From the NCBI GenBank assembly GCA_030770425.1, contig JASJFT010000170.1:36235-100234 (forward strand): a stretch of 64,000 nt of DNA, in the 5' to 3' direction. The stretch comes from Darksidea phi. Taxonomy: Eukaryota; Ascomycota; Dothideomycetes; Pleosporales; Lentitheciaceae. The notes under the pieces were generated by a model. It was not told where the DNA came from and ran no database searches. It saw only the letters and a list, made by a program, of their open reading frames with translations. Made by a program: the position numbers and the translations under genes. Below, piece by piece: positions 32,412 through 42,753 of this stretch (positions are counted from its first letter, which is position 1; the number at the start of each line of letters is the position of its first letter).

Positions 32412-34156
32412 ATGGCCGACGTGCCTCCTCCGCACCCGCTGCCCTCGCGGTCGCCCAGCATCAGCGACGACACGACCCGCCTCCCAAGCATTGCATCGCT
32501 GGTATCGCCCATGCCTCGGCCTTCTGTGCACCCTCCAGCAGTCGACGGCTCCGTTGCCTGTTCCACGCCACCAGCTGGACCGCCGTCTTCGGATGGCCAG
32601 TGGACCGCCATCAATCGCCAGACCTCGTCGGGCCATCCAACCCCCGCTTCCATCAATGGCCCTTCCACCGCCACAGACGCACACGTTCAGAGCTCCAGTG
32701 CCAGCTTGGCACTCTCCGCGTCCGAGAGCGGACGGGACGCACAGTCGACACATCACCACCATACCAGCAATCCAACTCGGTCGGCCCCGTCGCCTCATTC
32801 TCGGCGAGGTACCTCTTCGGGACGACATCTCCAGCGTGGGTCAGCAACTGCTCTCCGGCCAATTGCATCGCGGCGCCAAGACTCGGCCGTCTCCGAGCTA
32901 CCAGATTCCCAAGCATCGACAACTCCTCAAGATCCAGCATCTCTTTCAAGTCCGCATTCGAAGAGCTTTCCAACTCCGTTCCAACGTTTTCCAGCTGTGC
33001 GGGATGCGGCCGCACACCCAAAGACGCCACCGTCGCCTGCATCACCGGTCCCTTCCACGAATACCGGGCACGATAGACGGCTCGCATCGCCACCGGAAAC
33101 TTTGAAAAATGAGCCAAAGACTACGCAAGTGTACTCGTATTCGAAAGTTAATCTACCGTTGCACCCTACGACTTGTGCGTATTCCCCTGTCCACGCCGAA
33201 GCCATCGACAGCCCTACCAGAGCAAGTATGCCACCACCCCCGAATCCTATCTCAGCTACCCGTGCTTCGGTGTTTGCCCCACACAGCCCTTCCAATGGAT
33301 CGGCTTCGGCCTCACTCTCGGCTGCAGCCGCTCCCACCGACCGAAGTCGGGCGACCGAACCTGACGGCCGAGACATCCATCACTTTGGCATATTGCCTTC
33401 CATTCAAACACCAGGTCCCTCCAACTCTACCCAAGCATATGCACCAGACCCTGTAGGAAACATGCCATCGTATCACCCGGATAGCGATGCCCCACCACGA
33501 TGCATACGCTGCAACGCCGTGTGGACATACCCACCCATCGACATCGACCCACGCAAGCATGACCCGGCACCTTCCAGGACGCTTGAAGAACTCAACACCC
33601 AGACATTAGGCTTCACAGACCTTATGAATCAGTACAACAAAAGCAAGACAGACTCGTTCGCGGAGTGGATGCGCTGGCACCAGACCGACCTCCGACACCC
33701 AGATACAAAAGTGCCCTGCATGCTCGTGCGCCACGATCCGACCGAAGGCAACAACAACAAGCGAAAATCCAACGTCTTCCTTGCCGACGGGCACATGTCT
33801 CCCAAATTTCGCAGATTGTCCTGCAATTCCCCCCCAAGGAACCTACAGCTTACGCCGCCTCCCGAACGGCCATTATCGTCACCGCCACCGCATCATTCCG
33901 GGAGTCATGAGGTGAAATATCGGTATAAGACGCCTACGTAAGGTCCCCACCCCCAATACCTCACGCTCTTGCTAACAGATATAGTGGCAGCATTGAAGTA
34001 GGAGAGCATCTAGCTGTCATCCTTGGTGTAAAAGGAGCCCCCCAACCGTACCTCGAACCCTCTCCCAACGATGCGACTAGCATGTGGACACTTCCAGACC
34101 AACGTAACAAGAGCGTGGGACGAGAGAAAGGTTTGAGTGCTAGTCCTGTCAAGTAG
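32412..34156 (+). CDS. Disordered Ser/Pro-rich protein, possible nuclear regulator (two exons)
   Basis: Exons 32412-33937 and 33979-34156 flank a 41-nt intron (GTAAGG..CAG, GCTAAC branch point) whose phase joins the frames. The product is 567 aa. The ATG at 32412 is the first in frame (MADVPPPHPLPSRSPSISDD). Residues about 1-350 are low complexity, rich in Ser, Pro, Thr and Ala, with an early LPSIASLVSP motif common near the N-terminus of fungal regulators. A more conserved-looking block (about 365-450) has RCIRCNAVWTYPPIDIDP, one CxxC pair, and a helix TLGFTDLMNQYNKSKTDSFA. The second exon adds GSIEVGEHLAVILGVKGAPQ. The long GC-rich frames overlapping it are shadows. The function is unknown; nuclear regulation is an inference. 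Confidence 0.75.
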
Positions 34157-37100
34157 CAAGACCACCCTCTAGTTCCAATGGCCGAGCGGGCGGCTACTGA
34201 AGCATAACGATCGACTCCGTCTCGGCCCCGCTGTATCATTACATCCTTTCTTTGCGTCATGAATGCCGCGTACCCATCCATCCTCCTTTTCCTTCCTCTC
34301 TGTACATTGGCGCCAGGACGGAACGACTGGCATTAAGTGGGAAAATCATGGCATCTTGCATCATCTTTCAGCGTTCCGCCTCACGTCTTCACGTCTGATG
34401 CATTTTATGGCTATCTACTTTATCGCGCACTTTGCTTCACACCATATACCCCAATGTAATGCACGCTCCACGTATAGCATATATCCTCTATATCCTCTAC
34501 TTGATGGTACTGGATAATATATATTATGTGCGGATCCTCGTCCATTGAGTACCTATACTAGTTCGGGCACCTTGCTCAAGCCCGAAGTTGGTTGAATACA
34601 TTCAAACCCAAATTCTAAAGCGTCCTGTCGCCTCCCTTTTGATCTGTCGTTCACAGCGACATTCCTTCCCATCAACCCAATCTGTGGGCATAGCCAGCTA
34701 CTCAGAGTCCTCCCAGGTGTACAGCGACAGACCCTCGTCTCCACATGGTCAAGCCCCGTAGCCCTGGGTAGCGCACACGCAAGGCGATGGGTACCACCAA
34801 GACGAAAAAGACGAGGTCGACTCGATCGGCCTTCTTTCCGCGCGTTCACGCGCCTGTGCCACGTATGTGCATACATGGGTCCCATCTTTTCAAACGCAAG
34901 GCAAGTCGAAAAAGGAAGAGCTGGGCGCCGTGGGGAATTCGTTGAAGCAGGGCTAAGCGACGCAAGAAAGCGGATAATGACAGCTCGAGGGCGCCCAAGA
35001 CTGTATGCGATTGGCCTGAATTAGGGCAAAAGCAAAGCCAATGCAGGGCAATCCACCTCGCGATCGGTGAGGCAAACATGTCAGAAAACGGACAAGGACA
35101 AAAAAGGCAATCGATGACGCCGACAACATGGGCTTCGGACCAATAGGGGTGTGACGGTGCTGTGGATTTTTGTGGACTCGAGATCAGCAGGTTAGTTGGT
35201 TTTGCAGGGGGCAATGCCGACGAGCTAGGCTTGCGATGCGACGGGTTGGAGAGCGTTGGAGCAAAACATCCGCTATCGAAATACGTTTCGATGCGAGGGG
35301 CTTCCGGGCTTCATGGAGCCTTTCATGCAGTGTCTTCTGGGCATGTGATATGAGCTGCATACAGTTAGCTAAAGATGTCACTCGTCAATGCATCCTTGCG
35401 GCACAGCAAAAACAGCCGTCTAAAACCTTGAAATTATCGTTTGGGCCTTTGGGTATTAGTTAGTTAGTTCAAGCAAGCGTTCCACTCCGCGGGGAGCGAA
35501 TTAAAGTTCCGTACTTTTTTCTTCAAGCGCAAGGACCGAGCGCGGCCACGTTACCAGCCGCGCCTTGGTTCCTTTTTTTTTTTTTTTTTTCTTTTTCTTT
35601 TGGGGAGAGACGAGTGTCTGCTCAGACCCCTCCGCTTGTCAATGAGCGAGACGGGAGGCCCCGGCGCTCATGCACGGTGATTATGCATGTCACTAGAGCT
35701 GGGCCTCGGAACGATTGAGAAACCTCGTGATGGGTAATCAGCTGCGTTCAGCGATGCAGCGGGGACGGCTGTATATGGGCAGGATTGGGCTTAGGCTTCG
35801 GAGTTTAGTGTGGGTGCGTTTTATTCGATGCCGAAGAGCGAGAAGGACGCCTAATGACGAAAACGACGGTAGAAAGTGGGTTCTCCCGTTGGCATGGGTA
35901 GCCGCTTCGCCTCTACACAAAGCCCACGAGCTACTCTTCCGACATACCTTGTGCACGAGAATGTATCCATTCAACTGCCGTGGGGAGCAACCCGTGTCTT
36001 GTGTAGCATACCCCGTTTAGGTCATGCGTTGACGGCTTCGGCTCGCCCCCAATATTCGCACGCTCCCGGCCTCCTTTGCAGCCTCGCACGTTGCCATAAT
36101 GGCGGAGGAGGGCGCTTGTTGCGCGCGCCCATTGTCTCGGTATCGTTCTAGTCAGGCCAGGTCTAGGGCGTATGGTGGGCGAAAAGCATCGGAAATTGGG
36201 CGAGAATGTGCGGCCGAGCTGAGCGGGTGCGGAGCGTTCTCCGCCGCGGGTGGGAAACTGGGCGAGCATTTTGCGCCGTAGAGCACTGCGGGAGTTTGTG
36301 CTGATGCCGACCACGTCTAGACGTCAGTTTATTATTACAGCGCAATACCGAATGGGTTTTTCGAAGCAGGGGATCTGCCGTTTAGGCACTTTGCAACTGG
36401 GTGCGTTTCGTTTCCAGCTGGAAGATGGCTCGATGCCGCTTCCCCACCTTGGCAGCATACCTCCGTTCGTGCATCGTTGGCCATTCGTCCTGTGTACGGG
36501 CGTTGTCGGCATGCGACGAGCAGGGTTATGCAGCGTTGAGCGTCGCTGCCCCGCATCCGCTGAATGCTGGCACGGATGGCTCGAGGATTACTCTCCCCGA
36601 GCATGCGATGCGCTGGCTGTCTGCACCACGTCTCTTCCGTGGGCGTCTAGAGCGGGCTGAGCAGGACGACGGATGATACTGGGCATGGTTGATTGGACCG
36701 CGGGCAAAAAGCAAATGCGCATACGGCAGCGGCAACGTATGCGAACAAGGAGGTGTGGCATGTCGTTTTTCAGCTTTTGCGCCGTCGAAAATCCGTCCGT
36801 TCCGTCGCGGTGCCGTAGCCGAGGCGGCTGGTGGTGGACGCAGATGGACGTCGTCAAACTTGCTAAGAGAAGACCTCCAGCGCTAGCCTCTCGTTGACGC
36901 TAACTCGAAATAGCACTGGCGCCCGACTAGTTGGCAGCACGTGATATCAAGCCAGCCCCCAATGTGGCCGCCATGGCAATTATTCTACACACCCCACGCA
37001 GGCCTCCCCACGGTGTTTGCTCTTTCCGAGGCTGAATGGGGCGCCATGTAGGTGCGGGTCGGAGCTGCTGCTCCGTTCCTCGAACGGTTGATGCATCCTG

Positions 37101-38879
37101 CACGCGGGAAGCCGTATCCGCGCTGTGGGCCTAAGATGCCAACGACGCAGTCCCGCCTCCGGCCTCGGACGCATCGACAGCACTGCTCTCAACACTTTGG
37201 CAATCTACAGCCCGCCCATCTAGAGCACATGTCGGCCGCCTTCATTTCTCAGACCATCGGGCGTTTGAAGGCGGAACTCGACAGTATGGAGAACTCCTTG
37301 CGTCCTAGCGCCGACGTCCCGCATCACGCGAGCTATTTGCACCAATGGCCAGATGCGACTACAGAAAGGTTCCGTATCGATGGAAATGGACGAGGTCCAT
37401 CATTCGTTGGCAAAGCTTCCATCATGCCATCTTCTCACGGCTTGCCTCCGCTCTTCTCCGTCCGAGGTTGGGAGATTAACTAGTCGCGTGCGGCATGCAG
37501 GTGGCATGTGGGTGACAGACCAGTGGACAAGCCTGAAACCGTATTTGCAGTCCTGGATGCCCGAAGCAGTTGGGAGATGATATGCCTAAAAAGACGGAGG
37601 GTGATGGTGGCTGAGCGGCTAAGTGCGATGCCAGCCCTCCCAGCCGCTAAGGACGCTAGCGGATAGATCTATGACGGCATCAACCGCTCGATGTAGTTTG
37701 ACCAGAACTTTTCAATGCGACGAGCGCGAAAAGGTAGCCTCATTCGCCCGGCCACGGAAACCGATGGGCTCACAAAGAGCTGAATACGGAGACGGCATCT
37801 TCCGTTGCCCAGCTTCGGTTTGTGGCTTCAGGGTCGGCAACGGCCTGGCGCTTTTCTCCCAGGTCAGATCGCCGAGGTACTCGGGGTGAAAATCCGGCGA
37901 AGCTCGGTGTGGATGCCCGGCATTCGGGCCTTGCGAGAGCGCCCGACAAGGCATGCCGTGGTCTGACTTGGGATAGAGTGATCCCCCTTGGACGGGATAC
38001 GCTATGAAGCTAATATTGGCGATCTAGTCCCAATCCGATTCGGCCCGATCACGGCCGGCACGCGTGACCCCGTGACCTGTTCGTCTTGAGAGCTGTAGTA
38101 GTCATATTTGCTCCAGAGATTCTTGCTCGCGCTCTGTCGGCAGAGATCCGTTTCTTCCGCGGCTTCTTTCTTCTCACCTCGCGCGGCCATGTCCCCCTCT
38201 CTCTTCCAACTGTATCTTCCGTCCTAGCTCAGAATCCGATAACCCTCGAACGCCATCAGGCAAGATGCTTAGACGGGAGATGCGGGATCGCTATCATGCA
38301 CGCCTAAAGGGCGAGGGAAAAAGCAAGCTGTAACAGGCATATATATGCATTACCGCTCCTATTTCGACTTTCACGTCCGGAGTCGTCGCTCGGACAGAAT
38401 CACCCCTGCGAGACCCTTGATGGAACATGTGTTTAGATTGTCTTCATGGCCCGATCTACTCACCAAAAAGGCTATCACATTGGAGCTAGGAGGAATTAGA
38501 TATTAGCACACGAAAGCCCACGTAGACTTGACTTGATGCAAAAGTCACAAAGACCGACTAGAAGTACCTACAGATTCATTTCTCAGCTACATAGCCGATA
38601 CCATAGCGGAATAAACCGAGGTAGCAGACCTAGACTATTCAATCTAATTCCCCAATCTCTAAATTTCGATTCGAGCATTGGACCATTGCCGGTAATGGTG
38701 GCATCAACCTCGGAAACCCAAATGTTTATTGGAATTAGGTAGTCTTGCATAGGCCCTATGACGGTATTCCGCGTCTGGAATTCGCTTTACGCAGTTAACG
38801 ATATGAATGATGCCGATTACATCTATAGCCCAACCTCATACACAAGCATTACACACTTTCCCGGTCCTGCTTCGGCCTC
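34157..38879. other. 4.7-kb gene-free region
   Basis: Nothing supportable on either strand. Frames of up to 143 codons overlap one another in all phases with no motif. A poly-T/CT tract is at 35572-35600 and TATATCC-rich sequence at 34480-34520. Splice-linked coding paths were looked for without success. Confidence 0.45.
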
Positions 38880-39926
38880 CTATCGAACGCGCAACCGCAA
38901 CGCTCTCAACTCCTCATAAGCCTCCACGCTCCCATTCACCAGTCCACCCAGCCTCTCAGCCAACACGTCTCCAAACTCCTCTCTCCAACTCTCCCGTAAT
39001 ACCTGAAGATCAAACGATCCTGCCCCCAACTTTCCCTTCTCCACCCCCTTACTCGCTAAAATGGTACTCTTCATCCTCCTCTCCGCCTTCCCCAACCCCT
39101 GCACCTCCTCCATCCCCGCAGCCTCCCACTCCACCCTCACTCTCCCCTCATCAAATCCCACAGCTTTCGCATACTGTCTCACCAAGGCCTCATCGCCGAG
39201 ATCAGCAGCGTCTAGTACAATCGGATATTCGACATTTTGAAGCAGTGTGGCGCGATCGAAGTCGGCATGTTGGGTATAGAATTTGTACAACGAGAGCGTC
39301 CACGCGTACGTACACTCCCATCGCTGCGTCTTCTCGGCCGTTAGTGCGGTTTCTAGTCCTTCGTTGTCGAGCGATGTGCGGAGAGCGCTGGGGAAGGTGA
39401 GGGCGGGGTGGCGGAGGAGGAAGGTCGGTTTGAGCTTGGTTATCAGGAAAGCGTCGGGCAAACAGGTCGGGTTTTCGATGGGCTTCTTTTGGAGTCTGGA
39501 TTCTTCGGGGCCCGGCCAAGATACTTTGAAGCACTGCTTCTCGTCCGCATTTCCATAGCCAAGAAGTCGGTCATGGGCGACGGGATCAAGTAGCCAGTTC
39601 ACATGCTCTTTTATATACGTCCCCTTCCCTTCCTTCTCGGCTCCTTCCATTAACTCGACCCAGTCGTTAAAGCTGGTTTGGAAGGCCTTTCGCAACCCTT
39701 GCTTTTCCGTCTCGCTCCACTCGCTCAACGCTCGTTCCGTGAGATTGGCTCTGAAACGCTGGGCCGCTGCGGGGAGGAAGAGATATCCGTCTTGATTGTT
39801 AGAGGGACGCTTGATGGAGGGCTGGGCTGGAAGGTTGAGAAGTTGGACTAGGAGGTGCGATGCTGTGCGAGGGGTAGTGAAGAGGATGTTGTGGACGGGT
39901 TGGGGTGGGGGCGGTTGGCCGGGCAT
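38880..39926 (-). CDS. Sulfotransferase-like P-loop protein
   Basis: A single-exon frame of 348 aa from ATG 39926 (MPGQPPPPQPVHNILFTTPR). The frame is open upstream to 40046 but the domain starts right after this Met. The N-terminal strand-loop-helix FTTPRTASHLLVQLLNL is like the 5'-phosphosulfate (PAPS) binding loop of sulfotransferases. A middle motif LKPTFLLRHPALTFPSALRT resembles the RxP...S 3'-phosphate-binding stretch. The C-terminus is helical (LRESWREEFGDVLAERLGG). Fungal proteins of this type are usually annotated only as P-loop NTP hydrolases. The substrate is unknown and the activity is inferred from the two motifs. Confidence 0.75.
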   Translation of the reverse strand: MPGQPPPPQPVHNILFTTPRTASHLLVQLLNLPAQPSIKRPSNNQDGYLFLPAAAQRFRANLTERALSEWSETEKQGLRKAFQTSFNDWVELMEGAEKEGKGTYIKEHVNWLLDPVAHDRLLGYGNADEKQCFKVSWPGPEESRLQKKPIENPTCLPDAFLITKLKPTFLLRHPALTFPSALRTSLDNEGLETALTAEKTQRWECTYAWTLSLYKFYTQHADFDRATLLQNVEYPIVLDAADLGDEALVRQYAKAVGFDEGRVRVEWEAAGMEEVQGLGKAERRMKSTILASKGVEKGKLGAGSFDLQVLRESWREEFGDVLAERLGGLVNGSVEAYEELRALRLRVR

Positions 39927-40589
39927 GGTTTGGGAGGTTGAGGAGCGAAGTTGTAGTAGGGATTGATGCTGCGCTAGGCGCTGGCGGGTAATATGTGTAG
40001 TTATGGATTGTGTGATGGGAGTTGGGGCATCTGGATTGCGTCTCAAGTAAGGAAGTTAGCTGACAAATACGCGGGAAATCGCTTCTTGCCCCGCACTCAG
40101 GAGCGCGGCGGGTTATTCTGGTGTGTAAAGCCATGATGCTATGAATGATGTAAGTAATATGAGTTAGAAAGTCCAGCGAACTGCGCACCGCACACATTGA
40201 GATGTAATGTTTAAGTACCTCTATTATTGTGGCATTCACGGCCATTCTATCTTAGGTCGCGCCATAGAAAGTGTATTGTGAGCATAGTATGTGTAATAAC
40301 TCCGGTCTTTGAAGGTCTTCGCAGCGGCGGTGAAAAGTTTGCTTTGTGTAGCGTTGGCTGTTACATTGTTTGTACCCCAACCAACCTCCAGTGACAACAA
40401 ACCCGCACAATACCGAAGCAACAAATTTGTTTTATACTCTCCGAACAGCGAAAGCAAACTCCATAAAAAAGATTACCATTGAACACCCCCCTCCGCCAGT
40501 GTCCAAACATACAAACCCCACACTCCCCCTGCACACAACCTCGCTCGTAAACTCTCCTCTCCTCAACTCTTCGGCCGCACACCACCGCC
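39927..40589. other. Divergent intergenic promoter region
   Basis: About 660 nt between the divergent sulfotransferase-like gene and the 40590 gene; presumed shared promoter space. No further feature seen. Confidence 0.4.
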
Positions 40590-41654
40590 ATGGACAACAA
40601 CCAATGCCTCGCCGTCTACACCACCGCCAACGACCCCACGCACCAATGCCGCCAACGCGCCGCACCCCCCACCTACCAGTTCTGCAGCCGCCACGTCGCA
40701 TTGGTGCGCCAATACGTGCTGAATGAGATCCTTGACACTACGCCAATTCTAACACTCATGGTATCTGAAGATGGAAGTTTTATTAAGCAGATCGAATTCG
40801 GTGACGAGATGAGGCAAGATGGGTATACATTGAACGAGGGTCGTGACGCTGATGAGCTGTCTATGGAAGAGGGATATGCCGACCACTTAGGGCATTGCGA
40901 TGATCCCGATTGCGATGACCCGGGCTGCATCCGTGAGGGGTTCGATCACGACTATGACGATCCCTATGCTATGCCTAGGCGGTATGCGTACGAGGATCGC
41001 GAGTCGGACTGGGGTGGTTCTGCGGGTTCTGGGCGTAGACACCGGGGCGGCAGAGATGGTGGCAACGACTCGCGGATGTCTGATGGACATGCTCTACCTA
41101 GGTATCCACCTGTCCGGCGAGGATATCGACGAAATCTAGCATACGGCGATCGGTACAATGGCCGAAATGAAGAAAACGGGCGAGATAGGGAACCGTTCGC
41201 CTCAGCCTCTTCGGCAAGTTTTGACTCCTCGTCTGTAGAGAGCTTCGACTCGTCTTCCTCTGGAGACTCCTTCGGATCTTCCTCGTCCAGCGGCTCAGAC
41301 TCGCATCGCAGCCGTCATCCACGACAGCCCCATGGCAGACATCCCGATAACAACCCCGCCCACGACGATACCCCAGACTACGATTCTGAGTACAGCGACG
41401 ACGACACACCGTCACCCGCCACCCCCTTCGACAATGAAAACTATCCAGCCCACTACCCCTTCTACCCCTACCCGTACCCACGCCGCCGTGGTCCGACCGG
41501 TAACGGCGGTAGTAGGTACCGGTTAGGTTCAGCGAGAGACGCCTATGCGCAGCGCCGAAGCCGGAGTCCTGTAGGTGATGGATATCGAGGGAATGGGTTG
41601 GGAGAGCGTCGTCGCCCGCCTTCTGTAGATCTAGGTTATCGTAGATATGATTAG
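40590..41654 (+). CDS. Cys/His-motif protein with long disordered tail
   Basis: A single-exon frame of 354 aa from ATG 40590. The N-terminus has C6-x13-C20-x11-C32-x2-H35, ending QFCSRHVALVRQY. This spacing resembles the short C-C-C-H zinc-binding motifs of the KANSL2-type (C3HC3H-like) potential DNA-binding domain. A second Cys cluster (HCDDPDCDDPGC, about 99-110) may also bind metal. From about residue 130 the protein is Arg/Gly/Asp/Tyr-rich, then Ser-rich (SSASFDSSSVESFDSSSSGD), then Pro/Tyr-rich (YPFYPYPYPRRRG). It ends in an RS-like basic tail. A nuclear role is plausible but inferred. No close family recognised. Confidence 0.7.
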   Translation: MDNNQCLAVYTTANDPTHQCRQRAAPPTYQFCSRHVALVRQYVLNEILDTTPILTLMVSEDGSFIKQIEFGDEMRQDGYTLNEGRDADELSMEEGYADHLGHCDDPDCDDPGCIREGFDHDYDDPYAMPRRYAYEDRESDWGGSAGSGRRHRGGRDGGNDSRMSDGHALPRYPPVRRGYRRNLAYGDRYNGRNEENGRDREPFASASSASFDSSSVESFDSSSSGDSFGSSSSSGSDSHRSRHPRQPHGRHPDNNPAHDDTPDYDSEYSDDDTPSPATPFDNENYPAHYPFYPYPYPRRRGPTGNGGSRYRLGSARDAYAQRRSRSPVGDGYRGNGLGERRRPPSVDLGYRRYD

Positions 41655-42051
41655 TACGGTGAAGTGTAGTGGCGCACGGCTAATACGGATACTTGTTGGT
41701 ATGTCTCTACTCTAAGAGCGTCGCGCATTCCGCTTGAAGATTTTGATCACTGATTTACCACGTAGACGCTCGACTTTGCTCGGATATATATAAACACCCG
41801 TTGCACGGTGCGACGGTCAAAGAGTAGCGAGCGCAAGATTGGTTTTCGAGATGTAGGGCGAGAGGAGGACGGGGGGACATGTGTTCTGTGGTGCGTGTTT
41901 GCGGAGCCATGTGCAAGTCACTCGGAGAGACTATTTTGTCCCATGTATCTCGGATCTCTGGGCGCTGCTGCGGGATGTGGTGGTTGGAGGGGGTTAGGGT
42001 AGTGAGCGAGTGATGAGATAGACATGCAGGATAATCAACATTAATAAGACG
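41655..42051. other. Intergenic between convergent genes
   Basis: About 400 nt; 3' regions of the 40590 gene and the minus-strand phosphatase. Nothing else seen. Confidence 0.4.
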
Positions 42052-42753
42052 TTATTTTCCCACTGCAAGTCCTTGTGCGTCTACTTCCTTCTGCGCAGTA
42101 TGATTTTCGACAAAGACCAACAATGTAGGCCCAAAGTCTTGCTCCTGCAGCGTATCGCAATTCAGACCCTTCCGCACCTTCTCATCCTCCACTTCATCAT
42201 CTGTACCAAACCGATACGCTCGTGCCTCGCAAACGTTGAACCTACGCCCTTTTACCAGAAAAGCAATCAACCCGCGATGCGTGACGACAGCGATATTCTC
42301 ATACCTACCTGAAAGCCCTTTCAGTCGTGCTCTCACCCTCTCTGCTCTCTCTGTAGCACCCTCGATCGTATGCGGCGCATAATCCCACTCCTCATTATAC
42401 TCAGAGAAGTCGAATTGGGGAAATCTCCTTTGCATCTCCGCGCGTGAACGGCCTTTATTGCAAATCGCATCGTGTGCCTCGCGAAGCTCTGGCCATATCT
42501 GTACTGGTATGGGAAAAGGTGCGTGCGCGCGGAGGAAGGGAAAGATGTTCATAGCGGTTTGTATGGTGCGCGTCATGGGCGAAACGAGGATAAGGTCTGG
42601 GCTAACGGGGAGCTGAAGGTTCTTTGTGGCATTTTCGCCGCTTTGCGTGAGTGGCGGATCTCGATGTGCGTATGTGCGGTCGACGTTGTGGAGGGCTTCG
42701 CCGTGGCGGATGAGGTGGACCAAACACGTTGCGGATGTTTCTGGAGAGTTCAT
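42052..42753 (-). CDS. Histidine phosphatase / phosphoglycerate mutase-like protein
   Basis: A single-exon frame of 233 aa from ATG 42753. The catalytic RHG motif is at residues 16-18 (HLIRHGEALHNV, His17 as phosphorylated residue). The usual partners follow: an Arg in SPMTRTIQTA, a Glu in LREAHDAICN and the second His in VVTHRGLIAFL. Length and motif order fit the branch 1 histidine phosphatases, and the protein is probably cytosolic since it has no signal peptide. Fungal members act on various phosphate esters, so the specific substrate is unknown. The C-terminus (about 185-233) is charged and less conserved. Confidence 0.88.
   Translation of the reverse strand: MNSPETSATCLVHLIRHGEALHNVDRTYAHRDPPLTQSGENATKNLQLPVSPDLILVSPMTRTIQTAMNIFPFLRAHAPFPIPVQIWPELREAHDAICNKGRSRAEMQRRFPQFDFSEYNEEWDYAPHTIEGATERAERVRARLKGLSGRYENIAVVTHRGLIAFLVKGRRFNVCEARAYRFGTDDEVEDEKVRKGLNCDTLQEQDFGPTLLVFVENHTAQKEVDAQGLAVGK

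Noticed and set aside
30931..33076. Long overlapping frames of 443 codons (minus, 30931-32262) and 538 codons (plus, 31460-33076)
   Set aside because: They overlap each other and the 32412 gene, pass through the 7-bp minisatellite, and show no domain. High GC and few stops explain them.
35572..35600. Poly-T/CT tract as the tail of a retroelement
   Set aside because: No adjacent coding remnant of a LINE or SINE and no target-site duplication seen; a simple repeat is enough.
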